DNA of 8,839 bases from Deltaproteobacteria bacterium (GTDB lineage: Bacteria > JAUYMQ01): positions 1 to 8,839 of the forward strand of contig JAUYMQ010000449.1 of the NCBI GenBank assembly GCA_030698575.1, written 5' to 3'. Both the position numbers and the translations under genes were made by a program. This document shows, in pieces, positions 6,829-8,839 of the stretch (position 1 is the stretch's first letter; every line of letters starts with the position of its first letter). The notes under the pieces are model-generated. The model had not been told where the DNA came from. It saw only the letters and a program-made list of their open reading frames with translations, and did not search any database.

Positions 6829-7563
6829 ATGGGTCCTGTGCGTCGGATGCCTGTGCGTCGGATGATCGATGCGTGGCGCCGGATCGGCGACCTTCTGGAC
6901 GCCACGCTCGCGGGGCCGCACCCGGCCCGGCGGTACCTGGTGCTCGCTCTCGCCGTGGCGATCATGTGGTGGCTCTATGTGCCGCTGCACGAGCTTGCTC
7001 ACGCGGGCGGCTGCGTGTCCTGCGGCGGCGAGGTGCGGCGCATGACGCTTGCACCGGCCTACGGGGGCAGCATCGCCGCCCGCCACTTTGCCTGGATCGA
7101 CGACGATACTCCCTATGCGGGCCAGCTGGCCGACTTCACGACTGGCAACTCGGATCTCTGCTACCTCTGGCTCGTGCTCGCTCCCTATCTTGCGACGCCG
7201 CTGGCGCGGCCGCTGTTCCGGAGGGCGGGACGCGGCGGCGCTCCGATCGCCTTCGCTGCGGGGGCGATCCTCGCATCGGCGCCGCTGGTGAGCATCCCGG
7301 GCGACTTCTACGAAGCCGCCTCGATTGTCGTGACGCGGGTGGCCGCATCCGCGCTCCCGAATGTCGACGCGCTTCGGAGCGACGATCTTCCGGCGCTCGT
7401 GACGCGCCTGGCGTCGCCCGGGGCGGGCACCACGCCCGCGGACTGGGCGCTGGTGGCGGGCGCGGCGCTTCTCGGCGCCCTAGCTGCGCTCGCGCTCACG
7501 ACGTTCGCGATCCCGGCGCCGGATGTGGCGCACAGGGAGAACGAGAGCGCTGGACATCGATAG
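6829..7563 (+). CDS. Multi-pass membrane protein with HELAH zinc-metalloprotease-like motif
   Basis: From ATG 6829 the protein has 244 residues. Hydrophobic segments lie at about residues 36-52, 109-125, 138-156 and 206-227. At the end of the first is PLHELAHAGG (52-61), an HExxH motif placed at a membrane edge as in M50 (S2P-type) proteases. A later IPGDFYEA (156-163) between hydrophobic segments could supply the third metal ligand as an Asp. A CVSC pair (62-65) follows the HELAH. Protease activity is inferred; it may instead be a non-proteolytic membrane protein. The start is uncertain: ATGs at 6751 (AGGA 5 nt upstream, but an unusual Gly/Cys/Arg-rich extension), 6829, 6847 and 6862 are all possible, and the recognisable part begins near residue 12. 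It is 100 bp after the DUF5989-like gene on the same strand and is likely in the same operon. Confidence 0.7.
   Translation: MGPVRRMPVRRMIDAWRRIGDLLDATLAGPHPARRYLVLALAVAIMWWLYVPLHELAHAGGCVSCGGEVRRMTLAPAYGGSIAARHFAWIDDDTPYAGQLADFTTGNSDLCYLWLVLAPYLATPLARPLFRRAGRGGAPIAFAAGAILASAPLVSIPGDFYEAASIVVTRVAASALPNVDALRSDDLPALVTRLASPGAGTTPADWALVAGAALLGALAALALTTFAIPAPDVAHRENESAGHR
6835..6864 (+). repeat. Perfect 15-nt tandem duplication at the gene start
   Basis: CCTGTGCGTCGGATG is repeated without a gap at 6835-6849 and 6850-6864. In frame it encodes PVRRM twice, so two of the candidate start codons (6847 and 6862) are copies of one another. The length is a multiple of three, so the frame is preserved. 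Confidence 0.9.
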
Positions 7564-7587
7564 GGGTGTTCGATAGCGTTGGCGCTG

Positions 7588-7601
7588 CCCGCCTTGGCGG
7601 G
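7588..7601 (+). other. Short GC hairpin before tRNA-Leu
   Basis: CCCGCC (7588-7593), TT, GGCGGG (7596-7601) is a perfect inverted repeat in the 54-bp gap between the HELAH gene and tRNA-Leu. No T-tract follows, so it is not a clear terminator. No convincing promoter is seen for tRNA-Leu, unlike the other two tRNAs. Confidence 0.4.
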
Positions 7602-7617
7602 TAGCCGATTCTATTCA

Positions 7618-7705
7618 GCCAGGGTGGCGGAACTGGTAGACGCAGGAGACTTAAAATCTCCCGGGCCGAAAGCTCTTCCGGGTTCGAATCCCGGCTCTGG
7701 CACCA
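7618..7705 (+). tRNA. tRNA-Leu (anticodon TAA)
   Basis: This is a class II tRNA. Acceptor stem GCCAGGG (7618-7624) pairs with CTCTGGC (7695-7701), including one G-T pair. The D-arm region is GCGGAACTGGTAGACGC. Anticodon stem GGAGA/TCTCC encloses loop CTTAAAA with TAA at 7652-7654. A long variable arm follows (CGGGCCGAAAGCTCTTCCGG region), then a T-arm with GGTTCGAATCC. Discriminator A7702 and encoded CCA (7703-7705) complete it. No clear promoter lies directly upstream, so it may rely on transcription from the operon before it. Confidence 0.97.
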
Positions 7706-7781
7706 AATCTTTCCATCTCGATCCTTCCATTGCGGAAGCACCCTCCAGCGGATTGACCCCGTGCAAGCGGCGCTGAATCGC

Positions 7782-7830
7782 GCTGCGAGCCCCGTTCACG
7801 CGTTCTTCCGGGGCTCGGGGCTCAGCTTTT
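7782..7830 (+). terminator. Probable intrinsic terminator after tRNA-Leu
   Basis: Left arm GCT (7782-7784) plus GAGCCCC (7787-7793) can pair with GGGGCTCAGC (7817-7826), leaving two bases bulged, and TTTT (7827-7830) follows directly. A competing 9-bp perfect stem uses CGAGCCCCG (7786-7794) and the nearer CGGGGCTCG (7809-7817). Both exist because GGGGCTC is duplicated (7810-7816 and 7817-7823). Placement about 80 nt after the tRNA fits termination of the tRNA-Leu transcript. Confidence 0.5.
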
Positions 7831-7882
7831 ACGGGCTGCACGCGATCCTTCCCCACATGACGACCGGTCGATCGAAATTGGC

Positions 7883-7914
7883 CAATTGACAATTGCCCGG
7901 GAATGGTGTTTTTT
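7883..7914 (+). promoter_or_regulatory. Candidate promoter or operator upstream of the cytochrome gene
   Basis: A perfect -35 hexamer TTGACA (7886-7891) sits inside CAATTG-A-CAATTG (7883-7895), a symmetric pair of 6-bp palindromes that could be a repressor or activator site. At 17 nt spacing the -10 position is TTTTTT (7909-7914), a poor match, so the promoter may need an activator or another sigma factor. A 10-bp palindrome CGACCGGTCG (7861-7870) lies just upstream. The leader that would follow contains a GC hairpin at 7931-7948. Confidence 0.4.
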
Positions 7915-7998
7915 GTGGCGTCTGCTCCGGGCGGCGCGCCTGCGCCGCGCTTGGCGGCTGCCTGCAACGCTATTCCTAATGACGATGGGGGATCTGCA

Positions 7999-8514
7999 AT
8001 GAGCATGCTGGAGAATTCACGGATGGGGCGGGGCCTGGCGATGGGTCTTGGCGCCGTCAGTCTGACCCTGCTCCTGGCCTGTGGCGGCGGGACCGAGCCG
8101 ACCGGTGAGACGGTGGTCGAAGAGGATGTCGTGGTCGAGGAGTCGGCTCCCGCGCCTGACGCCGCTCCGGCCGGGGAAGCCGCTGCGCCGACCGCCGCCG
8201 CGGGTGGCGCCGGCAACGCCGATCAGGGGAAGGCCATCTACGCCACCTACTGCGGCGCCTGCCACGGCACGGGCGGCACGGGCGACGGACCGGCCGCCGC
8301 GACGCTCACGACCAAGCCGCGCAATCACACGGACGGCGCGTTCATGAACGCCCTGCCCAATGAAGAGATCTTCAAGGCCATCAAGGAAGGGGGCGCGTCC
8401 GTCGGGAAGTCGAACCTGATGCCGGCCTGGGGCGCCACGCTGAACGACGCGCAGATCCAGGACGTGGTCGCCTTTGTTCGCTCTCTGGCGGTCCCGCCCT
8501 ACCAGGGTCAGTAA
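7999..8514 (+). CDS. c-type cytochrome lipoprotein
   Basis: The protein has 171 residues. The N-terminus (residues 1-28) is a lipoprotein signal peptide ending in lipobox LLAC with Cys28, so the mature protein is expected to be membrane-tethered outside the cytoplasm. An acidic, Ala/Pro-rich flexible linker (about 32-72) leads into a class I cytochrome c domain. Haem attachment is CGACH (85-89), and the probable axial Met ligand is Met141 in NLMPAWG. The ending DVVAFVRSL is typical of these small domains. The ATG at 7999 was chosen because GGGGGA (7987-7992) sits 6 nt upstream and the signal peptide then begins correctly; a longer frame from 7903 lacks these. The role is electron transfer in an unidentified chain. 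It stands alone between terminator-like signals and appears unrelated to the upstream cluster. Confidence 0.93.
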   Translation: MSMLENSRMGRGLAMGLGAVSLTLLLACGGGTEPTGETVVEEDVVVEESAPAPDAAPAGEAAAPTAAAGGAGNADQGKAIYATYCGACHGTGGTGDGPAAATLTTKPRNHTDGAFMNALPNEEIFKAIKEGGASVGKSNLMPAWGATLNDAQIQDVVAFVRSLAVPPYQGQ

Positions 8515-8542
8515 TCGCGAACTGGAACCGTAGAAATGGAAT

Positions 8543-8577
8543 GAGGCTCCGGAGAATTCTCCGGAGCCTCTTTTTTT
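8543..8577 (+). terminator. Strong intrinsic terminator of the cytochrome gene
   Basis: A 28-nt perfect palindrome (8543-8570), centred on GAATTC, is followed at once by seven T residues (8571-8577). It starts 28 nt after the cytochrome stop. The octamer CTCCGGAG occurs in each arm and is itself palindromic. The convergent dehydrogenase gene ends 44 nt beyond, so the same hairpin may also help end that transcript, although its minus-strand side lacks a T-tract. Confidence 0.93.
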
Positions 8578-8620
8578 GCGCGCCGCTGGCCGGCGGACCA
8601 TTCCTGCCGGGCCGGGCGGT

Positions 8621-8839
8621 TCAGCCGATCGTCGAGCCGCCGTCCACGACCATGATGTGGCCCGTCACGTAGCTGGATGCGTCGGACGCCAGATAGAGCG
8701 CCGCCCCGGCGATCTCATCCGGCTGGCCGTGCCTGCCCAGGGGGATCATCTTGAGCGCCTCCTGGTAGATCTCGGGGGTGTTGATCAGCGCGCTCGCGAA
8801 GGCCGTCTCGATGAGCCCCGGCGCGATGCAGTTCACCCG
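8621..8839 (-). CDS. Short-chain dehydrogenase/reductase, C-terminal part
   Basis: Only the last 73 codons or so are inside the window; the gene continues past the right edge. The visible part starts RVNCIAPGLIET, the conserved segment after the SDR active site (N-x-I-x-PG-x-I-x-T). It continues with IPLGRHGQPDEIAGAALYLASDASSYVTG and ends with MVVDGGSTIG, the classical C-terminal signature of FabG-like SDRs. The catalytic Tyr-x-x-x-Lys and the nucleotide-binding Gly motif are outside the window. It is an NAD(P)-dependent oxidoreductase; the substrate cannot be stated. It is transcribed towards the cytochrome gene and the two share a short terminator-containing gap. Confidence 0.93.
   Translation of the reverse strand, partial: RVNCIAPGLIETAFASALINTPEIYQEALKMIPLGRHGQPDEIAGAALYLASDASSYVTGHIMVVDGGSTIG

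Noticed and set aside
7579-7776. Plus-strand small open frame across tRNA-Leu
   Set aside because: It runs through the tRNA gene and has no coding features of its own.
3248-8000. CRISPR array or other interspersed repeat system
   Set aside because: Only two short tandem duplications (13 and 15 nt) were seen; there are no regularly spaced repeats and no cas-like genes.

Overview
The window is GC-rich, densely coding bacterial DNA, with strong GC bias at third codon positions. The lipobox-bearing cytochrome c and the envelope-type gene content suggest a Gram-negative environmental bacterium. The phylum cannot be named from the sequence alone.

Layout from left to right: (i) the 3' part of an SGNH/GDSL hydrolase gene (2-739); (ii) tRNA-Gly(GCC) at 807 with a near-consensus sigma70-type promoter; (iii) two more SGNH hydrolase paralogues (972-2045 and 2042-3109) that overlap by 4 nt, each with one N-terminal membrane anchor; (iv) tRNA-Cys(GCA) at 3173, again with its own promoter; (v) a GC-rich gap, then a probable operon of a class I SAM methyltransferase (3597-4484), a NodU/CmcH-type carbamoyltransferase (4490-6226), two tiny membrane proteins (6231-6467 and 6558-6728, the latter DUF5989-like) and a multi-pass membrane protein with a HELAH zinc-protease-like motif (6829-7563); (vi) tRNA-Leu(UAA) at 7618 followed by a terminator-like hairpin; (vii) a cytochrome c lipoprotein gene (7999-8514) with a very strong terminator; (viii) the 3' end of a convergent short-chain dehydrogenase gene.

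Two things stand out. First, Gly(GCC), Cys(GCA) and Leu(UAA) tRNA genes occur in the same order and orientation as the compact glyW-cysT-leuZ operon of Escherichia coli, but here they are pulled apart by about 2.3 kb and 4.4 kb of protein genes. Second, those protein genes look like one functional theme: periplasm-facing SGNH esterases or acyltransferases, a cytoplasmic O-carbamoyltransferase and methyltransferase, and small membrane proteins. The best guess is decoration (acyl, carbamoyl, methyl) of a glycan, lipid or secreted metabolite at the cell envelope. The substrate is unknown, and the link between the SGNH block and the carbamoyltransferase block is inferred from position only.
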